A DNA stretch of 64,000 bases from Anastrepha obliqua (Eukaryota > Arthropoda > Insecta > Diptera > Tephritidae), in assembly GCF_027943255.1 (NCBI RefSeq), contig NC_072895.1, positions 44,304,001-44,368,000 of the forward strand. The letters are read 5' to 3'. A program made the translations under genes and the position numbers. Each line of letters starts with the position of its first letter. Within the stretch, counting starts at the first letter, position 1. The notes under the pieces are model-generated. The model searched no databases. It was not told the origin of the DNA and saw only the letters and a list, made by a program, of their open reading frames with translations. Positions 51,101 to 56,133 of the stretch are shown piece by piece.

Positions 51101-54100
51101 TCCTCGTTACTAACTTGTTTAGTAGTTGTTTACAGCATTATTATATCCAGTCTGTGCGGTTCAGGAACCAGCCAGGCAGCTGTTCTAGACTCTCGAACAG
51201 CGGTTTACCCAGGGTTAACATTCTGTCCTTCCATAGGGCAGAGCATTCGCAGAGGAAATGGAAGATTGTTTCCTTTTTCTCCGGTTATTTACAACTGTGA
51301 CAGTATGTGTTGTGAGGGATGCCAATTTTGGCTGCTTGTTCTCCCCCACAGACCAAAAGCCAGTTATGACTGCCGTTAGTCTCCAGGCGTCCCGTCTGTT
51401 TCATGTTTATCAATGTTGACGATTGCTTAAGGTTGTAGATGGGCCATAACGTTCTGCTAATTTTGCATTTCGTCTGGTCTCTCCATCTACAATCGGCGAT
51501 TCGGAGGTATTTTAGGGGAATTGCACTCTTGACTGCACCTAGTGGTGTGAATACTGATTCTGCAAGAGCGTTATTCATAGCAGATCCCCTTCATGCCAGT
51601 TCATCCGCTTTTTCATTACCTTCAATTTTTCCGATGTCCCGAGACCCAGATTAAGGTAACTTTATGGTTTTCGCTCAACGTGGTAAGGCTAGTCCTGCTT
51701 TGTTCCACCACTTTAGAGATTGTTGTAGCCGAACCCAGGGCCTGGATTGCAGCTTGGCTATCTGAAGATTAGCGATATTGCCCATAAAAGAGGGATCTGC
51801 GATTAGTAGCCTACAAGCTTCGCCAATTGCCAGTGTTACCACCTGAAAGACACTGCAAGCAATAGGGAGACGCACAGATTTTTCAATTTTAAGTCTATGA
51901 GAATATATACCACCTCCAACACCACAATCCATTTTACTGCCATCTGTATAGACTGTAGTGTAGAAGTTGTTTAATGAGAATCCCTTATTCCAAACTTTCG
52001 TAGATCGAAAGAGAGTGACATAATTTCTACTGAATGTTACCGTCGGGACGATGTAATCAGTCCACTTAGAGGTATACTGGGTTTGTCGCAGTAATAGACT
52101 GACATAGCCATGAACTTTTTCCTTTCAGCAACCCGCTACATTTAACCTAAATGCACTCATTGTTGCCATCTTCTTGATATGTAGATGTACCGGGATAACG
52201 TGTGTCAGAGCGTTCAGGGTCTCCCGAGGACATGGTCTGATTGCACCGGCTGTTATTCCACAGGCATAAGTTTTGTTTTACGCGCGTTTAAACTTAGGCC
52301 ACTAGTCCAGTCAAAAGAGACGAAAAAAATAGCCAACTTCATAATTTTAGGAGGATGCGAGTTTATGGTTTTATTATGTAAAGCCCATCACTGTGAACTT
52401 AAATTTGAGTTTTCGGGGTCGGGGGTTGTGTCCCGCGGCCGCCATCTTGGAAATAAGGGTGCAACTAGTTTTTGCGATTATCTCGTGAATTTCGAAAGTT
52501 ACGAAAATTTTGTTAAATACTTTTTTGTAGATAATAATATTATCTACAACTTTCATTCAAAACTTTTTTTTGTAAAATTAATAATAAAAAAGTTATAAAC
52601 AAAATTACGCGAAAAATTAAGGGATCAATTGTTTTAAAGCGTAATAACTTCTTTTTTATAGATTTTATGGAAAATATACTTTAGAGCTTTTTTATAGAGC
52701 ATTCTTTTGTGAACATTTTTGTCTATAAGTTTTTTCCGCTATCTTTATTTAGTCGTATGATTTTGAGCTGCTAAGCGGAGCAACCAACACATTAGCGAAG
52801 CGCGTACATGATTACACAGGCCGACAAAATTTAACCAACATTCAGACCCAGAAACCAGACTATATATTTCCGAAGGTTTATGATGCGCTGAATCCAAATC
52901 TGGCCTCAGAATTGCTTTATCGGCTCTGGTTTTCGAGATATGCTAACCTAAAAGTGCAAAAAACTCCATTTTTGCCCATATTTGAGGTTATGTACCCTTG
53001 CAGATGTTTTCTTTCACCAAAATTAAAGGATGGCATCTTTAAATACAATCCTTCTTTTTTCAAATGGCGTTTTGTTTGCTCAAATATCATTTTTTTTCGC
53101 AGAGATATCGCATTTTGAAATTTTCATGTTTCGAAATTTTCCTACACCTGAAAATCGATTAAGATAACATAGACATGATATAGTCGATTACTCCTGTAGC
53201 CCAAGAGTTAAGCTCGCCTCGCGCCCTTTGAATGATTCCACTGATCGTATTGGGACACAGTCCTGATGCTATTAACACCACATCAGCAGCGCATGCGACC
53301 ACTTTTACCTCACCTCCATTAATTTTTATTAAGATTTTACTAATAACACATAACACGAGGAGTGGAGATAACACTACTCCCTGTGGAGTACCTCTGGGGC
53401 CTCTTTTAGTTATGTGGATATTACCCATATTAGCTCTAATTATCCTGGTTTCTAGCATAGAGATGATCCAATTGCTTTTAGAATTTTCCACTCTTAAGTC
53501 TTTAACGCCCGTTGGATAGCATCAGTGCTAACGTTATTGAATACGCCTTCTAAGTCAAGAAAAGCTGGTGTACTGTTTGCTTGCTAGAAACCCCTCTATT
53601 GTTCGGACTACCTCGTGAAGTGCTGTCTCCGTCGATTCGCCTTTGAGCTAAGCATGTTGTGCAATTGATATACTAGAGCTCTCCAGTGAGTTTATAATGT
53701 GTACAGTGTGCGCCATCTCGAGCTCGGTATGGAAATATTGAATAACTTTAGCAACTAGCAAAATTGTATGTTTGTTGGTGTTTTTTTAATTTGATTTTGT
53801 CCTTTACAATCTGTTTAAACTGCACTTAGAACACAACATCCAACAAATGACCACCTTTACGAGCCACACAATATTGTGCTCTTTTTTTCGAATTTTCCAT
53901 TACTTTTGCTAGCATTTCGGGTGATATTGCCTCTATTTCAGATCTAATGTTGGTCCTGAGCGCTTCCAATGTAGTGGGCAATAATCGTTGAGTTATTTGC
54001 ACTTTGTAAGAAAACATGTGAAGATCCTCTTTTAAAATCCTTCTAAGAGTGGTTCCTTTTACGTTTAGCTGCTGGGCACGGTGACGATATGACAGATTTG

Positions 54101-55988
54101 GGCTTTTCAAAACACTCTGCTTGACAGTTTCAACAATTTCATTGGAGCGTCTTTTACGAACTGAAACACGTTGATGATTTGCTACAGACCGCGATTCTTC
54201 AAAATGTTTAGTCAGATTGCGTATGGTGTTATCAGAAGGCACTTTACGACCGCGGTATTTTCGACGGTATGCACGTTGAGCAAGCACAATTGAACGACCA
54301 TTTTCCAAATACATGGTCACAATTTCCGCGCGTTCTTTAGGTGTAAAGTTATTCATCGTTAAAATTGTACTGAATTGACGTTTCCAAATTATTTTTTCTT
54401 AAGTCCTTCTGACAATGGATAGCAAAGTTATTCAATATTTCCATACCGAAGCTCGAGATGGCGCACCCTGTATGTCTAAAAGCCGTTCAAATGTTTTAAA
54501 AGGAAGGACGACAGACTAATTGGCCGAAAGTCCTTCGCTGATTCATGTCCCCTTCTGCCTACCTTTGGTATGAAGACGACTCTAAGTTCATAGTCAAATC
54601 AACTGTAGTCAACTTAATCAACTTGTTCGACTAATAAAAAGTAGATGTTCTACAAGTGGAGTATCAAAACGGCATTAAAGGTCAAAAACATTATTAAAGG
54701 CCATAAACGCCTCTTAAAAGACTCTGACGCCAAACTAATGATGTCGAAAATGAGATCTGATAAGTTCCTAACACCAAAGAAGGCATCTATGGACATAGGA
54801 AAAGACTTGAGTCGGTGGACAGCTAGAAGAGCACTGGCTAAGTTTGGATATGTGGCAAGTGTGAAAAAAATAAACCAGCTCTATCCGAGAAGAATGTCAA
54901 GGCTCGATTGAAATTTGCCCGGGAACACAGAAACTGGACTCTAGGTGACTGGAAACGTGTTATCTGGTCAGATGAATCCAAGTTCAACCTTTTTCAGTCG
55001 GATGGCAAGCAATACTATTGGCATAGGCCCGGCGACAAGCTTCAAAAACACCATGTGAAGCAAACCGTCAAGCATGGAGGAGGCAATGTCAAAGTTTGGG
55101 GATGATTTACTTGGTGGCACATTGGACCATTACAAAAAATTGATGGTATAATGTTAAAAGAAGACTACCTCAATATTTTGCAAACCCAACTATCAAATTA
55201 TCTGAACAAGTGTGCATATCCCGAAGAGGAAATTACTTTTCAACAAGATGGGGACCCGAAGCACACTGCCAAAATTGTCAGCGAATGGTTAAAAAGCCAA
55301 CATTTTAAGTTGATGGAGTGGCCAGCTCAAAGTCCCGACCTCAATCCGATTGAGAACCTGTGGTCAATCGTGAAGCGACGGCTCGGGCAATATCAATCAG
55401 CGCCATCCAACCTAGACGATCTTTGGAAGCGTGTAGAACTGGAGTGGAACCGAATTCCAAAAGAAAATATAGAGAAGTTGGCCGAGAGTATGCCAAACTG
55501 AATAAAAGGTGTAATAGCTAATAAGGGTCTGTGGACAAAATATTAATTTCATATCATATTTCATTTTGTTCACTAAAGGTGCAAAATTGTACACATGCGA
55601 GTTGTTTTGGTTTTTTTGTTTGAATATTTTGCTGATTCTGTTTTGTTTTTATCATATGCGGCAATTTGTTAAGAATTAAAGACATATTATTACAACAAAA
55701 AGTTTTTTTGATTTGCTTCATTCGTTTCTATTTTATTGGCCCACAAGGTTGAGAATGTCAACTATGGAAACACTTTTGCTCCCTACTGTATATACATATG
55801 TAATAATATTTATATGTGAATGTAAATATTCAATAACTATCGCTAAGTGTATATTCGACTAGATTATCACAAATACCAATTTGTCTATTTCATTCTCATA
55901 TTGTCTATTTTTCATAGCTTTTTTATTTGTCCAAGTGACCATGACATCATAACAACCACCACCAACGCACTGCATCAATCAGTATACG

Positions 55989-56019
<31 letters not shown>

Positions 56020-56133
56020 GGCTAGCCCAAGAAAAAGAAAAAACAACATGAAAGGCACTACTTGTAAACTTACCGCCAAAAGTGTATTGAAGAGAATTGA
56101 AGATATTTTTACAGTTGTCGTGGCACAACCCAT
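27087..56133 (-). CDS. Tetraspanin B, four-exon Tsp42E-type gene
   Basis: Exons on the minus strand are 56133-56074, 27826-27668, 27575-27237 and 27158-27087, with GT/AG borders and phase-0 introns of 28,247, 92 and 78 bp. The product is 209 residues. Exon 1 has the classical start [16 protein letters not shown], with Cys3 as a likely palmitoylation site. Membrane segments are at about 8-32, 44-64, 74-93 and 172-200. The extracellular loop has YECCG at 121-125 plus two more Cys (SC, GC). The tail is short and basic (RNKQRRMQF). The link between exons 1 and 2 across 28 kb rests on matching phase, the fit of the membrane segment and the family N-terminus; no other candidate first exon was noticed. 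Intron 1 is almost wholly transposons. It follows tetraspanin A on the same strand, consistent with a cluster. Confidence 0.9.
27237..27575 (-). CDS. Tetraspanin B, coding exon 3
   Basis: One hundred and thirteen codons between acceptor CATCCAG and donor GTACGC. It encodes membrane segment 3 ([20 protein letters not shown]), the whole large extracellular loop with [12 protein letters not shown], and the start of segment 4 (ASWVIAALE). Confidence 0.95.
27668..27826 (-). CDS. Tetraspanin B, coding exon 2
   Basis: Fifty-three codons between acceptor CTTCCAG and donor GTAAGT. It starts [15 protein letters not shown] (rest of membrane segment 1) and contains [15 protein letters not shown] (segment 2) and the conserved turn [12 protein letters not shown]. 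Confidence 0.94.
27827..28612. other. Start of the 28-kb intron, AT-rich
   Basis: No coding potential. Long T and A runs make it low in complexity. Confidence 0.5.
28613..28920 (-). repeat. tRNA-derived SINE, well-preserved copy
   Basis: On the minus strand the head has GTAGCCGAATGGGTTGATGC and GGTTCGAATCTCGGTG. The body closely resembles the copy at 19567-19872, and the tail follows GTGTACGCGC with a TATA-rich simple repeat. The apparent frames on both strands are repeat sequence. Confidence 0.9.
29282..30214 (+). mobile_element. Mariner-like element, irritans-type, degenerate
   Basis: Its ends are inverted: GGGGAATAAGTCCTTAGCGT on the left, and reversed from the right GGGAATAAGTTCGTAGCATT. 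The plus-strand transposase is broken. The 3' 307 bp (29908-30214) is repeated at 31594-31900 as part of the 1,686-bp tandem duplication. It abuts the element at 30224, inserted beside its right end. Confidence 0.85.
29430..30142 (+). pseudogene. Mariner transposase, broken
   Basis: After frame changes the readable blocks are EKMNCLYDD (N-terminal), [20 protein letters not shown] (first Asp), [20 protein letters not shown] (second Asp), [16 protein letters not shown] (third Asp, D34D spacing), and [18 protein letters not shown] (C-terminus). The order and motifs match irritans-type mariners. At least three frame breaks are present. Confidence 0.88.
30224..30767 (+). mobile_element. Tc1-like deletion derivative, 544 bp (copy 1)
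   Basis: TA-flanked element. The left end GGGCTATTCAATAGGTGCGC and the reversed right end GGGTTTTTCAGTAAGAGCGC are imperfect inverted repeats, both running into TTCAACTTTT. It keeps only the two ends of a transposase gene. The N-terminal helix-turn-helix ([20 protein letters not shown], from the ATG at 30336 to 30476) is followed by a deletion to the C-terminal tail, ending [11 protein letters not shown] (30473-30658), out of frame by one. No catalytic residues remain. A third copy with the same deletion at 61624-62169 shows that the deleted form itself was mobilised. Confidence 0.9.
30768..31300. other. AT-rich DNA inside the duplicated unit
   Basis: No coding potential is seen; the same sequence recurs at 32454-32986. 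Confidence 0.5.
31594..33279. repeat. Tandem duplication, unit 2 of 2 (1,686 bp)
   Basis: It begins CGTCAAAGCCGCCTCCAAGA exactly as unit 1 does at 29908, and ends GTTGTGCCTTGT as unit 1 does. Two bases (GT) are shared at the junctions, which suggests a microhomology-mediated or replication-slippage duplication. An assembly duplication is the alternative. Confidence 0.95.
31910..32453 (+). mobile_element. Tc1-like deletion derivative, 544 bp (copy 2)
   Basis: This copy was made by the 1,686-bp tandem duplication and not by transposition. It appears identical to 30224-30767, including the helix-turn-helix frame from the ATG at 32022. Confidence 0.92.
33000..34447 (-). mobile_element. Non-LTR retrotransposon 3' part, split by a MITE
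   Basis: On the minus strand 34447-34160 reads [20 protein letters not shown], an RNase H block, then [17 protein letters not shown], like the GNEKADELA block. After the MITE at 33411-34154 the C-terminal Cys-rich region follows at about 33290-33040, read as [14 protein letters not shown] and then LCSYP, ending [10 protein letters not shown]. The same C-terminal part is also in duplication unit 1 at about 31340-31590. Frameshifts are numerous. Confidence 0.75.
33411..34154. mobile_element. piggyBac-type MITE with TTAA target duplication
   Basis: The ends are inverted repeats GGGGGGAGCCTGGTTTATAA. Exactly TTAA flanks each side (33407-33410 and 34155-34158), the hallmark target of piggyBac transposases. 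The 744-bp interior has no transposase and is AT-rich. It is inserted in an older non-LTR ORF2, between its RNase H and C-terminal parts. Confidence 0.9.
34429..34728 (-). other. Unassigned open frame upstream of the RNase H fragment
   Basis: Ninety-nine open codons on the minus strand (ending [10 protein letters not shown]). It directly precedes the RNase H fragment and could be a further part of the same retrotransposon in another frame, but no motif is recognised. Confidence 0.25.
34730..35790. other. AT-rich intron DNA with a possible transposon fragment
   Basis: The minus-strand frame at 35294-35482 reads [20 protein letters not shown] and then [15 protein letters not shown]. This recalls a recurrent class of insect and hydra repeat proteins (xYxWDExxAxRGxxEVxSCL) whose superfamily I cannot name with confidence. 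Nothing else is seen. Confidence 0.3.
36150..37302 (+). pseudogene. R1-like reverse transcriptase, broken
   Basis: Blocks are read in three frames: [56 protein letters not shown] (first catalytic Asp), a [14 protein letters not shown] block across a frame change, [13 protein letters not shown] (the two catalytic Asp intact), and [16 protein letters not shown]. Frames change near 36440 and 36750. An intact enzyme would copy the element RNA at a nicked target. Confidence 0.9.
37303..37800 (+). pseudogene. R1-like ORF2 C-terminal region with CCHC
   Basis: It continues [20 protein letters not shown], then [19 protein letters not shown], a TGA, and [20 protein letters not shown] followed by [13 protein letters not shown]. 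The Cys-Cys-His-Cys cluster after reverse transcriptase is the R1-clade signature. Confidence 0.88.
37871..38839. other. AT-rich intron DNA, nothing recognised
   Basis: No coding potential, repeat or RNA gene seen. Confidence 0.45.
38840..39250 (-). pseudogene. RTE-like reverse transcriptase C-terminal fragment
   Basis: The minus strand reads [20 protein letters not shown], then [12 protein letters not shown], and [18 protein letters not shown] followed by GDRRRGW and WSYG or FGAM-type ending. FERKILRKIYGP...RLRWxGHxxRM is the conserved tail of RTE/BovB-type endonuclease-reverse transcriptases. Two frame changes and a stop. No upstream RT is visible. Confidence 0.8.
39580..40165 (+). pseudogene. 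Non-LTR ORF2 RNase H and C-terminal remnant
   Basis: [20 protein letters not shown] (first RNase H Asp), [11 protein letters not shown] (Glu), [12 protein letters not shown] (Asp), [10 protein letters not shown], then [20 protein letters not shown] and [10 protein letters not shown] with [14 protein letters not shown]. The order matches Jockey/I-type LINEs with an RNase H. Multiple stops. The promoter-proximal parts are absent. Confidence 0.85.
40166..40891. other. AT-rich DNA with a dispersed-repeat fragment
   Basis: GGGCATTTTCTCCATATAAA near 40335 and ATGCAGTTTTACAATTTAAT near 40185 match motifs of the dispersed repeat described at 41450-41776. TA-rich simple sequence lies at 40221-40260. 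Confidence 0.45.
40892..41190 (+). repeat. tRNA-derived SINE, plus-strand copy
   Basis: The head reads GTAGCCGAATGGGTTGGTAC (box A-like) and GGTTCGAATAAC (box B-like). The body follows, with CTCCGCATAAAAAACCATTT, and the end is GTGTACGCGCC with an ATTTATTT tail. It is the only near-complete copy in plus orientation. Confidence 0.9.
41450..41776. repeat. Dispersed repeat of unknown class
   Basis: CCAACAAAATCCATATAAACC at 41578 is followed by TTTTTATATGGAGAAAATAG (41670), AAATTTGCATTTTATTATAC (41745) and AATGGGATATAAAACTGCGT (41772). The same chain of motifs appears, diverged and sometimes inverted, near 2390-2650, 19995-20360, 24050-24400, 40185-40380, 46680-46810, 47220-47480 and 47565. No coding capacity or clear ends were found. 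Confidence 0.6.
41777..42133. repeat. Tandem repeat, about three copies of ~122-131 bp
   Basis: Units start at the AAACTGCGTA/AAACTGTGTT motif at about 41777, 41908 and 42030. Each contains GAAAATATTGATGxAAATTT-like sequence and CTACGAAGTTAGAAxCTT. It appears to be a local amplification of part of the dispersed repeat just upstream. Confidence 0.8.
42134..43525. other. Intron DNA, nothing recognised
   Basis: AT-rich. A short ATACATACATAC run lies near 42790. No gene or clear repeat. Confidence 0.45.
43530..44870 (-). pseudogene. Non-LTR ORF2 3' half (RT end, RNase H, C-terminal Cys motif)
   Basis: On the minus strand 44830-44650 reads [20 protein letters not shown], the region after the RT active site. 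44300-44200 reads [20 protein letters not shown], an RNase H Asp block. Then come [11 protein letters not shown] near 44080, [20 protein letters not shown] at 43870, and [20 protein letters not shown] at 43790 (C-terminal Cys motif). Many frameshifts. The same domain order occurs in the element at 51119-54630. Confidence 0.85.
44871..45321. other. Intron DNA between two elements
   Basis: No coding potential seen. Confidence 0.4.
45322..46634 (+). mobile_element. Complete DDD transposon, IS630-Tc1-mariner superfamily
   Basis: 1,313 bp. Terminal inverted repeats start CAGGGTGGCTGATGAA at both ends and continue, with some divergence, to ATAACTTTTTTTT. TA target duplications are at 45320-45321 and 46635-46636. 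A single uninterrupted transposase gene fills the interior. It is the only transposon in the window with no visible lesion, so it could be active or recently active. It lies antisense in intron 1 of tetraspanin B. Confidence 0.95.
45437..46519 (+). CDS. Transposase, DDD catalytic triad, intact
   Basis: 360 codons from the ATG of [20 protein letters not shown]; the five in-frame codons upstream lack an ATG. Residues ~1-110 form two helix-turn-helix units that would bind the inverted repeats ([40 protein letters not shown]). The catalytic Asp residues are in [12 protein letters not shown] (~155), [13 protein letters not shown] (~250) and [14 protein letters not shown] (~287). The second and third are 37 positions apart, so this is neither a classic mariner (34 between) nor Tc1 (Glu). 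The C-terminus [12 protein letters not shown] is shared with the derivative at 53826-54356 and relics elsewhere. It catalyses cut-and-paste at TA. Sub-family assignment needs a tree. Confidence 0.95.
   Translation: MDNWDTQTRIWIVRRYHALESVVLVQREYRRMFGGDPPSRWTIMRLVNNFAEQGTVARRPHHRNPPVRTEETIAAVAAAIQSNPRVSTRSLSAQLGVSRQSLQTIMHKDLDLFPYKIQMVNKLNAADLPIRLEFCQKILQMVEEDQNMLNCLFMSDEAHFDLNGNVNKQNCRIWSTSNPQILHETELHPFRVTVWCAVSSRCIVGPYFFEENGHTVTVTGDRYLKMLKEFFYPELRRKRIPFNSVWFQQDGATSHIAQTVMTELRRKFPNKLISRNSEFRWPPRSPDLTATDFFLWGLCKQEVYKTKPTNLDELKQSIRATIAAIPVATLKAAMNNFLLRCRTCVNEHGGHLNSIIFKTS
46635..47795. other. AT-rich DNA with two dispersed-repeat copies
   Basis: TTATTTTCTCCATATAAATA (46690), the inverted GCTTGGGTTTATATAGTTTT (46782), TTACAAAAACCATATAAATC (47238), ACTTGCACTTTATTTATACT (47398) and CTTTAAAACTGCATAAACG (47450) are the motifs described at 41450-41776. 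No gene. Confidence 0.5.
47796..48321 (-). mobile_element. Internally deleted mariner (second family)
   Basis: The ends are GAAAGTACCGGGAATGTTTA on the left and the same reversed on the right. TA follows the right end; the left TA has mutated to CT. The 526-bp interior is only the 3' part of a transposase gene, so the element lost its N-terminal half. Confidence 0.88.
47810..48182 (-). pseudogene. Mariner transposase C-terminal part
   Basis: The minus strand reads [20 protein letters not shown] (second catalytic Asp), [10 protein letters not shown] (third Asp block), then after a frame change [20 protein letters not shown] and [20 protein letters not shown], the mariner C-terminus. The DNA-binding half is absent. 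Confidence 0.88.
48322..49378. other. Intron DNA, nothing recognised
   Basis: AT-rich. A (TATG) microsatellite of about five units lies at 49000-49020. No gene. Confidence 0.5.
49379..50298 (+). mobile_element. Mariner with ~185-bp terminal inverted repeats, internally deleted
   Basis: The outermost sequence is CTTCTACTCAAATATGAACG on the left and CTTCTGCTCAAATATGAACG, reversed, on the right, with TA on both sides (49377-49378, 50299-50300). The inverted repeats continue with few differences to about 49563 and from about 50118. Most mariners have ~30-bp repeats, so these are unusually long. The 920-bp length is too short for the full transposase: material is missing after the N-terminal domain and at the C-terminus. 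Confidence 0.92.
49572..50206 (+). pseudogene. Mariner transposase with internal deletions
   Basis: The N-terminal part [20 protein letters not shown], with [20 protein letters not shown], is a mariner helix-turn-helix region. A deletion then joins it to [20 protein letters not shown]. After a frame change the plus strand has [20 protein letters not shown] (second Asp) and [20 protein letters not shown] (third Asp, 34 between), and then VIKENAKN. The next residues, [11 protein letters not shown], are translated from the inverted repeat itself, so the usual C-terminus is gone. The first Asp block is absent. Confidence 0.9.
50310..51118 (+). pseudogene. Non-LTR ORF2 end (RNase H and Cys motif) with 3' terminus
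   Basis: [20 protein letters not shown] then [17 protein letters not shown] (RNase H Asp block), [10 protein letters not shown], and [20 protein letters not shown], the C-terminal Cys motif. The 3' untranslated part ends near 51118 with TTTTGTTGCCACATCCTCGT and is shared with the 80-bp stub at 26753-26832. It meets the oppositely oriented element below tail to tail. Confidence 0.82.
51170..51935 (-). pseudogene. RNase H and C-terminal region of the 51119-54630 element
   Basis: [20 protein letters not shown], or an equivalent frame, begins RNase H near 51935, with [19 protein letters not shown] following. GNEKADELA is readable near 51600, and CHSCK...[19 protein letters not shown] near 51300-51210 is the Cys motif. 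Several stops interrupt. Confidence 0.82.
52305..53190. mobile_element. Unclassified ~890-bp insertion inside the RT gene
   Basis: This segment separates two halves of the RT that are adjacent in relatives (ELNSWAT / [11 protein letters not shown]). It contains GTCCCGCGGCCGCCATCTTG at 52430 and otherwise AT-rich DNA. No inverted ends, target duplication or coding region were found, and its exact limits are uncertain. Confidence 0.5.
53159..53700 (-). pseudogene. Reverse transcriptase core of the 51119-54630 element
   Basis: The minus strand reads [20 protein letters not shown], then [15 protein letters not shown] across a frame change, [53 protein letters not shown] and [10 protein letters not shown]. 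The catalytic box is CAADVV where relatives have YADDVV, so the Tyr and first Asp are lost. Confidence 0.88.
53706..54470 (-). mobile_element. Deletion derivative of a DDD transposon, TA-flanked
   Basis: 765 bp. The left end CAGTGTGCGCCATCTCGAGC and the reversed right end CAGGGTGCGCCATCTCGAGC continue as near-identical ~50-bp inverted repeats through GGTATGGAAATATTGAATAA. TA lies on each side (53704-53705, 54471-54472). It is inserted in the RT gene of the 51119-54630 element. It encodes one open frame that lacks the catalytic core. Confidence 0.93.
53826..54356 (-). CDS. Transposase-derived DNA-binding protein without catalytic core
   Basis: 176 codons from ATG, uninterrupted. Residues ~1-120 resemble the paired helix-turn-helix region of the intact transposase at 45437-46519: [40 protein letters not shown], and [20 protein letters not shown] followed by YKVQ. 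The sequence then jumps to the C-terminus ([20 protein letters not shown] ... [12 protein letters not shown]). All three catalytic Asp blocks are missing, yet the frame is kept across the deletion. If expressed, it could bind the inverted repeats but not cut; a repressor-like role is speculation. It could also be a chance in-frame deletion. Confidence 0.82.
   Translation of the reverse strand: MNNFTPKERAEIVTMYLENGRSIVLAQRAYRRKYRGRKVPSDNTIRNLTKHFEESRSVANHQRVSVRKRRSNEIVETVKQSVLKSPNLSYRHRAQQLNVKGTTLRRILKEDLHMFSYKVQITQRLLPTTLEALRTNIRSEIEAISPEMLAKVMENSKKRAQYCVARKGGHLLDVVF
54633..55788 (+). mobile_element. Tc1 element, 5' truncated, nearly intact transposase
   Basis: The right end, reversed, reads CAGTAGGGAGCAAAAGTGTT and is followed by TA (55789-55790), a Tc1-like terminus. 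No matching left end is visible near 54633; the sequence there joins directly to the non-LTR element. Confidence 0.85.
54645..55501 (+). pseudogene. Tc1-type transposase (DD34E), two or three lesions
   Basis: Readable blocks are [20 protein letters not shown] and [19 protein letters not shown] (second helix-turn-helix), [20 protein letters not shown] with DESKFNLF (first Asp), [20 protein letters not shown] (second Asp), and [15 protein letters not shown] (catalytic Glu, 34 residues after the Asp). A one-base shift in an A-run near 54870 and a TGA at about 55103 interrupt it, and the first helix-turn-helix is missing. Few lesions imply a fairly young copy. Confidence 0.92.
55988..56018. repeat. 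(TATG)n microsatellite
   Basis: About seven TATG units, 60 bp from the donor of tetraspanin B exon 1. Confidence 0.92.
56074..56133 (-). CDS. Tetraspanin B, coding exon 1
   Basis: Twenty codons, [20 protein letters not shown], then donor GTAAGT. Length, phase and the MxCxT...K...FN pattern are those of tetraspanin first exons. It is 28 kb from exon 2. Confidence 0.88.

Larger units (their letters stand above)
51119..54630 (-). mobile_element. Non-LTR retrotransposon ORF2 (RT, RNase H, Cys motif), nested by two insertions
   Basis: On the minus strand, from high to low coordinates: RT N-terminal region (54620-54471), a DNA element insertion (53706-54470), the RT core (53700-53190), an ~890-bp insertion of unknown type (about 52305-53190), the rest of RT ([13 protein letters not shown] at 52300), RNase H (51935-51650), and the C-terminal Cys region (51580-51170). 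Its 3' end lies near 51119. The domain order is I/LOA-like. Frameshifts and stops are many. Confidence 0.85.
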
